A DNA stretch of 64,000 bases from Brachynemurus nebulosus (GCA_035578155.1 JAPWDM010000021.1:434001-498000), one strand, 5' to 3'. Positions 9,330-21,317 are shown, counted from the stretch's first letter. The notes: generated by a model not told the origin, from the letters alone. Numbers and translations are program-made.

Positions 9330-9531
9330 CTATATAACTAATATAACTACTATTACATATGCTACTAATATAATATATAATATATATTAAACTGCCGTAA
9401 ATTACTTCGAATATTTTTTAATAAATAATAAATTCGCAATTTTTATTTTTTTATTTTTTTTTGTAATACATATATACACTATATAACTAATATAACTACT
9501 AATATATATACTACTAATATAATATATTGCA

Positions 9532-9846
9532 CGCGCCGCTTCGTGGAATTTATTAGAATTATATTTTATTTTTAATTGATTATTTCAGGTCACAGATGGC
9601 GCGTACTTACACAATTTGTTTTCATTTTGATTTTTTGAAAAACAGCGAGTTTTATTCCGCTGTACATACCTAATATAGTCGTACTTAAGTTGTATTGGGT
9701 TCGATGTGTGATAACAGTCGTGCAGTAGTGGCCTTTTGATACACTCAGAAGGACATACCGTGTAGTTTGGCACACGAAATTAGTTTTTTTTTTTTTTGTA
9801 GTTGCATAGTGTAGACTTCGCGCGCTATGATAATACATTTTTACTT
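9532..9846. other. Short gene-free stretch
   Basis: About 310 bp with no supported gene. Two overlapping minus-strand frames are open here, but they have no recognisable content and look like chance. Confidence 0.3.
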
Positions 9847-10087
9847 ACAAGTAAAGGGCCCGAGGCCGGACCTATCGATTTTGATGAAATTTAGATATGT
9901 TGTAGAACACTAAAAAATAACCGACACGTATTTCTTTTATCGGCGGAAAAACGGTTTGAAGGGGAGAAATCGCCCTCCAAAAATTGGGGTAAAAATTAAA
10001 TTTTTTAAATATCTCGAAAATGGTAAGAGATAGAGCAAAAGTGTAAATTGGCAGTATTGCTCTTTTTTAAAGAGCTATCTATTGGTA

Positions 10088-10628
10088 TGCAATTCGCTCA
10101 AATTGTGTCAACAGGGGTAGCTGGGGGTTAAAATTTAGGGGTTAATTTTGCAAAAAGGGGATGAAAATTAAACAATATAAAAATTTTGTTTACAGATTTG
10201 AAATCTACGTCAGAAAATCTAACTGACCTGTTTTTGCTCAATGTCCTAATATTAAGTCTAGGGGTAGTTAACTAGGGGGGTGACTGTGTCGAATAGTCGT
10301 ACTACTTGGTTAGTTCAAGTTCTTCTTCATGGAAAATAGTTAAGACATTTAGAGTAACGTAGAAATGAAATTTTCGATTTCAAAATTCAGTTTGAGCAAC
10401 ATTGGTGAGGAGGTGAGTCACCCTCTTAAATTACATACTAGTTAACATACACTCATTTTTAATATTAACACACTGACAGTGGGTAATAATCTCACAATAA
10501 GTGGTTCTGAAGTTGGACTGTCTCGTATGTAAGGTCATATGTCGTATGTTGTTTAATTTTCACCCCCTTTTTGCAAAATTAACCCCTAAATTTTAACCCC
10601 CAACCACCCCTGTTGATGTAATTTGAAC
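10088..10628. mobile_element. Nested foldback inside the left arm
   Basis: This 541-bp block is absent from the otherwise matching right arm at 12555/12556, so it is an insertion. Its own ends are inverted repeats of about 80 bp: TCAACAGGGGTAGCTGGGGG near 10107 facing the complement of CCCCCAACCACCCCTGTTGA near 10600. Both continue with TTAAAATTTAGGGGTTAATT. It is a clear second-generation insertion. Confidence 0.8.
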
Positions 10629-11151
10629 AAAGGGCATAGCCGGGTAAGATAGGGAAAACGGCCCTTGACGCAAAATTGATTGTATTTATAGGAAATAATA
10701 CTTCTTAGCCCCAGATACATTCCTGCCAAATTTCAACCCTCCGAGGCTAATAGTTTATGAATACACAAACAGACAAAAATTTTCAAAAAAAATTTTTTTT
10801 GACAAAATTACTGAACCGATTTATTTGAGTTTAATATATATTGTGTACCCACCTTAGACGAAGTAACGAAAAAAAAATTAACGTTATATCCCTTTATTAT
10901 ACTAATTTTTTTAAATTTTTAAATTTAAGAAAATTTTTTTTTGGCACTTAGGCGTTAGCGACACCCACCATTTTTTGTTCAATAATTTGTCTCTTAGTAC
11001 TCTATAACATATATTTTTATGGAAAAATTTTAGTTGGTAGAACATAGTAATATTTCAGTACAAATGCATGCCATGTTCGGTACTACATATATTACTTATG
11101 TATAAAAAGGACTATAAAGTAAAATATCTACCCTATTTCTAAAATAATATA

Positions 11152-11502
11152 ATTACATACGTTCATAACTACGATAAACTAGTTTAAGTTTAAATTTACA
11201 AAAGTCCAACACTATCTGCCGTTTGTCTTTTTTTATCAATAAAACAAAATAGACATTGATTTCTCCTTTGTTAGAGTTTTTTCCTTTGTAAGACGTCAAG
11301 TGAAACTTTGTTAGCTCATACACCACGTCTTACGATGTCAACAATTTCATACAAAGTTGATTAGCTATCAAAATAGTATACCAGTTGGTCATTTCGTTAT
11401 AATTCCCCATGACCCATCATCGTGTTAACAAAATAAGACAGACGGCAGATAAAGCTAGACGTTTGTCTAAACTTGCTTGTCGTAGTTATGAACGTATGTA
11501 AT
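11152..11502. mobile_element. MITE-like foldback in the spacer
   Basis: ATTACATACGTTCATAACTA at 11152 is matched by its complement ending at 11502, and similarity continues for roughly 80 bp on each side. The core at about 11285-11395 matches a second site at 33395-33505, so it belongs to a dispersed family. Confidence 0.65.
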
Positions 11503-12797
11503 TTTATTACAGAAAAAATCCACTTTCTGCACCTCCTTAAGAAGTGCAACAAAAACATCAAGTGAGAGGGACAAGCTACATATTGCGTACAATTGTACAC
11601 TACTTTCTTCAAGTTAGTTATATGTACATGTAATAACTACAACAGGTTTTAGCCGGATTGTTGTTATTACTGTACATTGTTGAAGTTTTTTGTTCCATTT
11701 TATTAAGTTAATGTTTATTATTATTAAAGCAATATAACATTTAAGACGTATTATTGTTATTATTAGTATCTTTATTTGAATAAAGTTTCTAAAACTTATA
11801 ATTTTTGTTGAGTTAGATACAATTTTAATCAGTAAGTATGCTGAGATAATTTTATTGATTTCATTCAAATATTCAGATTCATGGTAAAATTAACCTTGAA
11901 AATTATTTTTTAGCAAGTTAAAACATATTTTTGATAACAGCTCAAAATATATATTTTTTTAGACCGTCACAGGAACTCCAAGAACTGCAACTCAGGGGGG
12001 AAGAGAACATTTTATTGCACTGCTTAGAGTTCTACTGTGTTTTAGAAATAAGGCAGATGCTTTACATTATGGTCCTTTTTATACATAAGTAATATATGTA
12101 GTACCGAACATGGCATGCATTTGTATTGAAATATTACTATGTTCTACCAACTAAAATTTTTCCATAAAAATATATGTTATAGAGTACTAAGAGACAAATT
12201 ATTGAACAAAAAATGGTGGGTGTCGCTAACGCCTAAGTGCCAAAAAAAAAATTTCTTAAATTTAAAAATTTAAAAAAATTAGTATAATAAAGGGATATAA
12301 CGTTAATTTTTTTTCATTACTTCGCCTAAGGTGGGTACACAATATATATTAAACTCAAATAAATCGGCTCAGTAATTTCGTCAAAAAAAAATTTTTTTGA
12401 AAATTTTTGTCTGTTTGTGTATTCATAAACTATTAGCCTCGGAGGGTTAAAATTTGGCAGGAATGTATCTGGGGCTAAGAAGTATTATTTCCTATAAAAA
12501 CAATCAATTTTGCGTCAAGGGCCGTTTTCCCTATCTTACCCGGCTATGCCCTTTAATATCAATAGATAGCTCTTTAAAAAAGGGTAATATCGCCAATTTA
12601 AACTTTTGCTCTATTTCTTACCGTTTTCGAGATATTTAAAAAATTAAATTTTTACCCCAATTTTTGGAGGGCGATTTCATCCCTTCAAACCGTTTTTCCG
12701 CCGATAAAAAAAATACGTGTCGCTTATGTTTTAGTGTTCTACAACATATCTAAGTTTCATCAAAATCGATAGGTCCAACCTCGAGCCTTTTACTTGT

Positions 12798-14298
12798 TAG
12801 TTTTGTACTATTGTTTGTCATTGTGAGTGATGCACAAACTTGATTTTCGATAATTTTTATAATAATATATTCGTTGTTTGCATTTGTAACCGTCATTTTC
12901 GTTGTAATTGGGAATTTACCTATTTGTACGTGTTAGATATAAATAACGCGAAATTCGTATCATGTTAAACATCTATGAGTGAAACTACCGGAATTTCCCC
13001 AACACTATCCTTTTTCCCATTTTACACTCTTTCGGTAGAAGTGCTCATTCATCAATTGGAGAAGATCACCATTGGGAGCTGTTCAAAACCAGTAAGCAAC
13101 AAGTTAAGGTAAGAGTTAGTAACCTTATCTTTGTTTCACTTTTGTTTGTATTTGGAAATACAGTCCGCATCGTAAAATTTCGTTCGTTAGTTCGATACCA
13201 GCGTAAACATATATAATACATATTTAACAAATAATAAATTATTTTATAATTAAAAATTTAATAATAAAAATAATAAAAATAAATAAATTGTCAATAGTTT
13301 AATAAATTGTGTTTAATAATAACAATTAATATAAGAAATTCTCTGGTGTTAATTTTAGTTTTTTACTTATTTTTTTACTTTCCTGGATAATCTTTTTTAT
13401 CATGGCCATAAAATTTATAAGTTTTAATTTTTTGACTGGCCACTTTGAAATAGTGTGAAAAATGGCATCAACTTGAAATAAAACTACTTGCCAAAGCTTA
13501 TGCATGAAAAAAATGTCGTGCCGGAATTAGTCCATTTTTTCTTTCTTTTGTATAACTACCTATATATAGTAAGGTGCAAAGCTGGGTCAACACTTTACAT
13601 TTCCATAAAAAATAGTTACAGATGTTGTTGCGGTACTCTGATTCGCTAATGAACACTATCGGAGCACCTAACGTTTCCAATGTGAGAATTGTCCAAAAAA
13701 AAAAAAAAAAAAAAAATAAGCAAACAGAAATTTCAAACAACAAATTTTATTTAGCAATTGAAAATATTAAATGATAATTTCCAATGAGGCAGATATTTTT
13801 CCACGTCCAAGTTCAATTTCGATTCCGAGTTCCAAGTTTTCTTCTGATTCCAAGTCCAAGTACAATTTCGATCCCAGTTCCAACTCCTTGATTCAGTACA
13901 GTTGTTTCTAAAGACTCCAAAATTTTATGCGCATCTCAAGTCTCAATCCATAGTACGTATGTAATTAACACATATGTGAATATGTCTCACTTACTGGTTT
14001 TTTCCACGAAAAGTTTGTCTTGTTTCGATATAATAGACATGTAATCTTTATTCAGTATAAGTATTTTTTTAGTTTCAAATGTCCTGTTCTTTAAGTTTGT
14101 TGTGTTTAGTAGTTTATTCTTGTTTAGACAATAATAAACTGGCTTTTTAATATTTTTGGACAATTCTCTTAATTGATTATCTATATACTTTTTTTAAAAT
14201 TTTAATTTAGTTTTTAGTTCAGTCCTAGTTTAAATGTTAATTTATTTTAAATTTCTGTGATACTTTCTTTAATTCTTAGTGTATTTTTATTTACCTTA
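12798..14298. other. Gene-poor stretch between two foldbacks
   Basis: No firm gene. A short open frame from ATG 12974 (MSETTGISPTLSFFPFYTLS) ends just after a good splice-donor sequence, AAG/GTAAGA near 13110, and could be a first exon; there is no further support. A run of 22 A lies at 13695-13716. Around 13800-13900 there is a degenerate repeat of TTCCAAGT-type words. Confidence 0.35.
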
Positions 14299-14300
14299 TA

Positions 14301-16260
14301 GTCTGGTTCACATGTACTTTTTTTGTGAAATTTTACAGCCCGGTCCAAAAATTACGACCAAGGTGTCTTTCGATTCGTATATTTACCTAGAAAGTTTGAG
14401 GAAAGGTTCGAAAAGGGGCTGATAAAAATTACAAAAGTTATAAACAATTAAGTGAAAAAAAAAATGGGGCTTTAGTTTCTTTTGAATATATGGAAAAATT
14501 TTCAAAATTTTGAAAATTTGAAAAAAGATTTGAAAAGATCAATAAATTTGCGTAAAAAAAGTCCCGACTCCCGAAACTGTATCTCAATTATTTATAATTT
14601 TTACAGACCCCTGAAAATAGAGCCAAAAACGGGTAGTCTGGCTTCCGCGCGTATTTCGTCACTCTGACATAAAAACAAAAAAAAATTATTTAAACATATT
14701 AAATGTGAATATTAAGGAATGAAAAAATTCATGTAATGTTGGGATACATCAATAAACAATAATCCGCAATCAAAAATTTTTATCTCAATTTTAACGTTAA
14801 TTATGCATTTGTTAATTAATAACTTTTTCTTAATTGAAAGTTAATATAAAAACCCCTATAATTATTAAACTAAACCCCTGGCATTTTTTTTCTTTGGTGA
14901 AGTTATTCTTAATAGGCTAAAAAATAGATTACCGTTGCCAAAATAAAAAAATTGTTATTTTATATTTTTTATTAACAATTGGAAATTATAATTTTATAAA
15001 AAATACATAAAAAATTTTTTTTTTAATTTTTATTGTTTCAATTTCTTATGGTTAAAAACTACTTAAGGAGAGGGTAAGGTTAATTCGTACAAAAAAAGGC
15101 ATGTTTTTGTTATTTTTTTGTAACGACACAGTTAAAATCTCTTTATTAAAACCAGTAGTACATTAAAGTATAACATTCGAAGAATATTGTATAAAATTTT
15201 CACGAAGAAATATTAAAAAATACAGTAATGGCAGCAATTATTCGAACGTGTCTCGGAAAAAAGTAGAATTGCGGTGCCCCTCATAAATTGGTGCTGGATC
15301 ATCCGAAATAAAAAAATTAAAATTCATTCGTTAGATAATAGTTTTCCTCAGGTAACGCTGGGAGGGTTTTTCGAAATTTCAATTTTTCATTTTTTTGGAA
15401 CACTTAGAACGGAAAAACACGATTTTTGCGAAAAAAAATTGGCTAATTTGTTATTGTAAAATAAAAATTATTAAACAAATAAAAAATATTATTAAATAGT
15501 TTTTAACCATGAGAAATTGAAACAATGAAAATTTAAAAAAAAAAATTTTTGTGTATTTTTTATAAAATTATAATTTTCAATTGTTAATAAAAAAAATATA
15601 AAATAACAATTTTTTTTTATTTTGGCAATGGTAATCTATTTTTTAGGCTATTAAGAATAACTTCGCCAAAGGAAAAAAATGCCAGGGTTTTAGTTTAATA
15701 ATTATAGGGGTTTTTATATTAACTTTCAATTAAGAAAAAGTTATTAATTAACAAATGCATAATTAACGTTAAAATTGAGATAAAAATTTTTTGATTGCGG
15801 ATTATTGTTTATTGATGTATCCCAACATTACATGAATTTTTTCATTCCTTAATATTCACATTTAGTATGTTTAAATAATTTTTTTTGTTTTTATGTCAGA
15901 GTGACGAAATACGCGCGGAAGCCAGACTACCCGTTTTTGGCTCTATTTTCAGGGCTCTGTAAAAATTATAAATAATTGAGATACAGTTTCGGGAGTCGGG
16001 ACTTTTTTTACGCAAATTTATTGATCTTTTCAGATCTTTTTTCAAATTTCCAAAATTTTGAAAATTTTTCGAGATATTCAAAAAAAACTAAAGCCCCATT
16101 TTTTTTCACTTAATTGTTTATAACTTTTGTAATTTTTATCAGCCCCTTTTCGAACCTTTCCTCAAACTTTCTAGGTAAATATACGAATCGAATGACACCT
16201 TGGTCGTAATTTTTGGACCAGGCTGTAAAATTTCACAAAAAAAGTACATGTGAACCAGAC
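14301..16260. mobile_element. Foldback element with ~763-bp near-identical arms
   Basis: The left arm 14301-15063 and right arm 15497-16260 are inverted copies with few differences by eye. Both start GTCTGGTTCACATGTACTTT reading inward. A TA flanks each end (14299-14300 and 16261-16262), consistent with a TA target duplication as in Tc1/mariner-type elements. The 433-bp spacer has no open frame of note. Frames inside the arms occur twice because the arms are copies; they are not genes. The high arm similarity suggests recent formation or ongoing arm conversion. Confidence 0.85.
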
Positions 16261-16337
16261 TATTACATTGTGCGTAATTTTTAGTTTCTATGTACAGATA
16301 CATTTTCAGTACGTTTTTATTTTATGTTTATGTGACG

Positions 16338-18051
16338 GATAAAAAACGAAAATTCATTGAAAGTGATAGTGACACTAGACGTGTTCGCAGTGAAATTAGT
16401 TTACAAACAAAACTGGACATAATAGAAAAGGGCGAAAAGGATGAAAGTTTAACATCGGTAGGGCGATCGTTAGCTTTGAACCGAGGGACAGTCCCCCGAA
16501 TAATAAAAGATAAAGAAAGAATTTAATCAGCGAGTGTTGAATCAAAAATCATCACTAAAAAGCAAACTGCAGCTGTAGAACAAATGGAACGATTGCTTAA
16601 AATTTGGATAACTAAACAGCACGAGCAAAACATTCCATTAAGTACCGATATTATCCAAAATAAAGCTTTGGATTTGTATGGTTCATTTCAGTTAAATTTA
16701 ACCATGCTTCGTCACTTTGAATTTAAATAATTTCCGTTTTCTTGGCTTTATCTCTTTTATTATTGCATTTATGTAAATTTTAAATTTGCAGTTTATTTTT
16801 AGAAAAGAATAGAAGATTGATTTGTTTCGAATATAAGAATTATTTAATTTTTTAACGAAAACTCATGATCTGAAAAGAGGTATATCAAAAATGCAAGGAT
16901 AAATTAGGTGGTACTAGCTCTGATACAGAATTCAAAGCAAGTTCAGAATAGTTTTTTTTTTAAATTTTAAAGAGCAGGGGCTACACAATATTAAATTGAC
17001 CGGCGAATCTTCTACCGCAGATAAAATAGTTGCAGAAGCATTTAAAGAAAAATTTTTAGAAATTGTCGAAGAGGGGGGTTATACGGCATATCAAATATTT
17101 AACGTGGATGAGACTGGATTATTTTGGAAAAAATACCTGAAAGGACATTTTTGACCAAAGAAGAAACATCAGCTCCAGGCCATAAGCAATCAAAGGAACA
17201 GTTAACTCTATTGTTAGGAAGCAACGGAAGCGGGTATTTAAAATTGAAGCCATTACTTATTTATCACGCAGAGAATCCCAGAGCCTTAAAGGGAAGAGCT
17301 AAGGGAATGTTACCAGTTATATGAAAGTCAAATTTAAATGCTTGGGTAACAAGATGGTTTACTGTGTATTTTATACCAACAGTTCGTGAGTATTGTTTAA
17401 ATAAGAAAATACCAATTAAAATATTATTAATACATATATTAGATAATTCTCCCGGATCACCCACCTGCACTTCAAGATTTATGCTCGGAAATTAAAATTT
17501 TGATTTAACCACCAAATTAAACGTCAATAATACAACGAATGGACCAAACTGTAATATAAGAAGGACAATGATTCTGGTTATCAGAGCAACCGACTTAGAA
17601 AATGGTCCAACTTGAAGGGAATTTTGGAAAGATTATAATATTTTCAACGCCGTAAATAACATTGGTGACTCTTGGGATGAGATAACGTCGCCGACAATGA
17701 GAGCTTGTTGGAAAAAATTATGCGAAAAAATTGTGTGCGATGCCAATTTTGAAGAAAATTCTATCAGAAGACGATATAAAGGAAATAGAAGAGTCTATTG
17801 AAGAAGACGATGTAACATGTGTGCCAGGGAATACATTGACTGCCGCTAAATTAAATGAGGCTTTTACACATTTGGATATGTTTTTAAAGATTATTGAAAA
17901 ATGTGATCCAAATTCAAAGAGAAGTTCACAACTTCGGCGAGCCACTGAACGAGACACAGCTCAGTACAGAAAAATATACAGAGTGAACCGTAAAGACTGC
18001 CCCGAATTAAAACTGATAATAGGCCACAAAAAGTTGAACAAAAAATCTTAA
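16338..18051 (+). pseudogene. Pogo/Tigger (CENP-B-like) transposase remnant
   Basis: The order of the family is preserved across several frames. An N-terminal HTH lies at about 16390-16525 (ISLQTKLDIIEKGEKDESLT, then RIIKDKERI). The CENPB-type second HTH is partial. DDE_1 begins near 16980: GLHNIKLTGESSTADK, then YQIFNVDETGLFWKK with the first catalytic Asp. After a frameshift near 17135 come PERTFLTKEETSAPGHK, LTLLLGSNGSG and HAENPRALKG. The C-terminus at 17731-18051 has LTAAKLNEAFTHLDMFLKII and the RRATERDTAQYRKIYR tail. At 17440-17465 only the first part of the second catalytic motif is visible (LDNSPGSP for LDNAPGHP). There are many stops, and a ~200-bp insert at about 16690-16890. It cannot work. 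Confidence 0.8.
16695..16890 (+). repeat. Insert in the Tigger remnant, shared with 57.2 kb
   Basis: This stretch (ATTTAACCATGCTTCGTCAC, then TTATCTCTTTTATTATTG and TTTGTTTCGAATATAAGAAT) interrupts the transposase frame. It is matched over about 190 bp by 57210-57405. It is a dispersed repeat or a fragment of a larger one. Confidence 0.6.
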
Positions 18052-18390
18052 TACCATTTTTCTATGGTGCTTAGTTTTTGAAAAAATCAATTTTCAAAAT
18101 TCGAAGCCATTGTTTTAGAATCACTGGTGTAATAATATGAGCATGCATACATATACACTGTATTTTCTCAGTGTGTGATGACTTGTTTCGTGCAGGTTTA
18201 CATGACAGATACCTACATAAACTTAACCTTCTATGTGATATGTATTATGTATGTATCACAAAAGACGTTGGGTACCGTAGATGGTTTTGGTCATGGTTTT
18301 ATACTCAAATTTGTATGTATTGAGATGTGAGTGAAGAAGTACTTTTTTATTTGGTGATTTTTTTTTTTTTTTGTACAATGGGGAAAGTCG

Positions 18391-18768
18391 GGGAAATGCG
18401 CGTGACGCTGTTCGACTTTATCAGGAACGGTTTCCACAAGACGTGTCCCTTACTGAAAAACGTTTGTACGGGTGGCACAACGGCTGAGAGATACAGGGAG
18501 CCTGTTACCAAATAATCAAGAAAGTTTTCAAGATATTATTTTAAATCTAGAAGATCAAATTTTAGAAATGGTAGAAAATGATTCAACCATCAGTTCAAGA
18601 GAATTAGCACACAGAATTGGCGTATCTCAGTCAACCATAATGAGAACATTACACAAGTATCGAATGTACCCATACCATTTTCAAAGGGTACAGAATTTAA
18701 AATCAGAAGATTACGGTCCACGTTTGGAATTTTGTAGATGGCTCATAGAGAAAAATAATGAAAATGGT
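18391..18768 (+). pseudogene. Mariner-type transposase N-terminal fragment (DUF4817 family)
   Basis: One frame gives GNARDAVRLYQERFP (18390s). After a frameshift near 18435 the other gives KTFVRVAQRLRDTGSLLPNN, then ILEMVENDSTISSRELAHRI, GVSQSTIMRTLHKYRMYPYH and FQRVQNLKSEDYGPRLEFCR. These are the two HTH modules of insect mariner-type transposases. Homology stops at about 18768, before any catalytic Asp, where a Polinton fragment in the opposite strand begins. It is truncated and dead. Confidence 0.7.
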
Positions 18769-18769
18769 A

Positions 18770-19056
18770 ATTTCCTTAACCACATTCTGGACTGTTTTTG
18801 ATGCAGCTTTAATTCTTTGTTCAAGTGGATTTTCTTCAGCTATACTGTTTCGAAATTCATCATCAATATCATTTCTCCTCGTATCATAATTTGATAAGTC
18901 ATCAACCGTGTCTAATGCTTGCTTTTTTAATGGATCAAGAGAGTAACTATTTTCAAACCTGTTTGGTGAGAATTCTCGCATATGTAAATTTCTTATATGA
19001 CGTCAAAAAGAATCTTTCCGCGAGAAGCTTTTATAGCACTGCGTACACTCAAACAT
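18770..19056 (-). pseudogene. Second Polinton zinc-finger gene, 5' part only
   Basis: From ATG 19056 on the minus strand the frame reads a C2H2 finger, MFECTQCYKSFSRKDSF, then a TGA where a codon is expected, then RHIRNLH. It continues through an Asp/Ser-rich part to NPLEQRIKAASKTVQNVVKE, parallel to NPFDQRMIAATESIKAKFD of the gene at 4.1 kb. It stops at the join to the mariner fragment near 18770. The copies are diverged, so they come from different Polinton lineages and not from a recent duplication. Confidence 0.6.
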
Positions 19057-19120
19057 TATAATAGATGTGTAAAGCTCAACCAGTCTTACAAGATTAATTC
19101 AGATTTGTGTTAACGATTAC

Positions 19121-19130
19121 ATATATACTC
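19121..19130 (-). promoter_or_regulatory. TATA box of the second zinc-finger gene
   Basis: GAGTATATAT on the minus strand, 65-74 nt upstream of ATG 19056, matching GAGTATATAAGC in front of the related gene at 4.1 kb. Confidence 0.45.
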
Positions 19131-19361
19131 CACCATCACGAATTACCCATTTCCACCACAGCCATCACCACATTTGAGTTACTTAGTTTACTCCATGAAG
19201 TAGCGGTTCAACTGTGTGTGGTTGACAACTAGCTTACACAATTTTACTCATTTTACTTCACCAAGTTACTCGTTATTGCTCTTTCGGTTAACTGAAATTG
19301 GGTAGTTCAAAAAAATGAATAAAAAGCTATATACACGTATCATTAACATAGTTCATATGTA

Positions 19362-19409
19362 GTTGGTGTTGAGTAGGTATAGGTGACCCCATACCTACTC
19401 AACACCAAC
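19362..19409. repeat. Perfect 19-bp hairpin
   Basis: GTTGGTGTTGAGTAGGTAT at 19362-19380 is exactly complementary to 19391-19409, with a 10-nt loop AGGTGACCCC. It lies 14 bp before the Polinton-end motif at 19423. Confidence 0.9.
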
Positions 19410-19422
19410 ATTAAAATATTTG

Positions 19423-19442
19423 CTCCTGAATATAGGCAATTA
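19423..19442 (+). repeat. Polinton-end motif, copy 2
   Basis: CTCCTGAATATAGGCAATTA, followed by CATTGCCTTGTCAAGTGGC. Same position relative to the finger gene as copy 1. Confidence 0.5.
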
Positions 19443-20980
19443 CATTGCCTTGTCAAGTGGCTCCATAGCTACTGGTTCGATTGAATTAATGGTAATTATG
19501 TCTTAGAGAAGAATTTCATCAAAATTCAAGATATAAATCTAGTAACTTTGTTATAAATATTTAATGTATTGTAGAATAAGAACAACATAAGAATTTATAT
19601 ATAAAATAATTTATTTTTTAAAAAGATATACGTTTATAATATTAAAATTCATGTGTAGACAATAACTTCAATCTCATCTGACGATTTCCTTAAGCTTACA
19701 TCAAACTAAAACTATTCGGAAAAAAGTAATTTTTATTGATAAAAAGAAATTTAATTTGGATGGTTCGGACGGTTTTAACTATTATTGCCATAATTTAACA
19801 AAAGAACCACGGGTCATCTCTTGGCAGCAAAGGAAGTGGCGGTTCTTTAATGATATGGGCTACTATTAGACATAACAGAAACTCAAAAATTAGGGCTTTA
19901 TCGGGGAAGACAAATACAACATAAGTACTCATAAACATAAATATACAAATATTCATCAACATACAAAGATAAATATCTTATAATACTGGAAGAAGAAATT
20001 CTGATAGTGTTACGAATGTTACGTGAAAACACGCTGTACTGGCCTCATGTGGCCATCTTCCTTTGTGTCAATTGGTTATATTCATTTTTTACAATAATAG
20101 ATTCAATATACATGGTACGTTCTTTATGATCTAGCGTCCCCTTCTCTTTATCACAAGTTCAACCGGCGTATTTCAATACACACAGAGATGAACAGAGTGG
20201 CAGTCGAATAACATTCATACACATATATACGCTCTGTCGTGCTCGTACACAGTACACACTAATAGCGCAGTAACAAACCCATTGCATTCTTAAGCTATGG
20301 TTGCGTAGGTTATATTAAAACAAAAGCCATCATGGCTTTAGTATTAAAGTTATTGTAATTTTTTTAATTATACTTACTATTTCAAACGTGTATTTAAAAT
20401 AATTTAGTATTTGTGTTTAAAAATTAAACGATAATACATAGTATACCGATGTGAAATATGTAGATACGCGTGTACTTTAAAATTAGTTCATCACATACCA
20501 AACATGGCTGCCTTACACGTTTGACGAAACATGGAAGGAAATCATTTGGGCGATCAGGTATAAATTACCTGACAGGTATTATTTTAACTGTTTCAACATT
20601 TAATTTTTAAATTAATACAAATTTTATAATGGTCATATCTTCAATATACGATCATTGTTATTATAATTGAAAATTATTTTCAAAGTAAATTTCGTGTCTT
20701 TCGAAGTATTCTTACAATTAAACAAAAAACAATATTTTCGAAACAATGGGTAATTTTGTGCAGATTATCACAATTGTTCCAGAACGACACGGCTATTTAA
20801 GTTAGTTATTTATAATTAAAGTTATTAAATACTTTTCATAAGTTAACACATTAAAAAAAAGTTACTTAAATATTTCAAATTGTATTTTAAAATTTATCTA
20901 TGCTTTCATGTTACGTCATCTTATCTCATTTTCATAAGATTGCGTAACAAGAGTATACTACAATAGCACTTGCAATTCAT
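19443..20980. other. Gene-free AT-rich stretch
   Basis: About 1.5 kb. No frame of useful length and no repeat I can pair with another site. Around 20140-20290 the base composition is more balanced, but without coding signs. Confidence 0.35.
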
Positions 20981-20981
20981 T

Positions 20982-21115
20982 TTCCGACAAGATAATGCAG
21001 CCGTACATTCAGCGAAAATTGTGCAAAAGAGATTTACTGACCATAACATTCAAAAACTTGGTTGGCTAATAAAGTCTCCGAACGGATTTATGGAAATTTT
21101 TTAATGAATGTGATA
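20982..21115 (+). pseudogene. Tc1-type transposase fragment
   Basis: In one frame the sequence reads FRQDNAAVHSAKIVQKRFTD, then HNIQKLGWLIKSPN and a stop. This matches the second catalytic Asp region of Tc1 transposases (QQDNAPxH) and the start of the LDWPxxSPDLNPIENLW block. The catalytic Glu part is missing or shifted. It is a small isolated remnant of about 130 bp. Confidence 0.5.
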
Positions 21116-21314
21116 TTGGAGAAGACCGCTTAGATGGATTTGATATAATGACGCACTATTTTACGCTGTGGATGCGAAAAGCGATAACATATGCTCGTCC
21201 AGAACTGCTGGATCGAATATTGAAAGTTGTGGACAGATGATAGGAGATGAATGACAAGATTCACTGCAAGATTACATAAAAATATTTAAATGAATGATCG
21301 TTATATATCGTTTC

Positions 21315-21317
<3 letters not shown>

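Larger units (their letters stand above)
7570..9531. repeat. Two-copy ~140-bp tandem repeat, first copy split by the hAT
   Basis: The first copy is 7570-7650 continued at 9330-9390; the second is 9391-9531. Both read ACTGYCGTAAAT, then AATATTTTTTAATAAA, a TATACACTATATAACTAATA block, then ACTACTAATATAATATAT. The hAT at 7651-9329 interrupts the first copy, so the duplication predates it. Confidence 0.6.
9847..12797. mobile_element. Large foldback element with ~730-bp arms and nested inserts
   Basis: The left arm consists of 9847-10087 and 10629-11112. The right arm, in inverted order, is 12072-12555 and 12556-12797. The ends read ACAAGTAAAGGGCCCGAGG on the left and, read inward, ACAAGTAAAAGGCTCGAGG on the right. 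The arms are highly similar along their length. The left arm is interrupted by 10088-10628, which is itself a foldback, and the spacer holds another at 11152-11502. No transposase gene is present. I could not fix a target duplication. It is probably a non-autonomous DNA element. Confidence 0.8.

Noticed and set aside
13498..13743. 81-codon minus-strand frame with a Phe run
   Set aside because: The run comes from the 22-A tract, and nothing in it resembles a protein family.
14482..14667. 61-codon frame also found inverted at 15896-16081
   Set aside because: Both lie in the two arms of one foldback; duplication explains the pair, not gene conservation.
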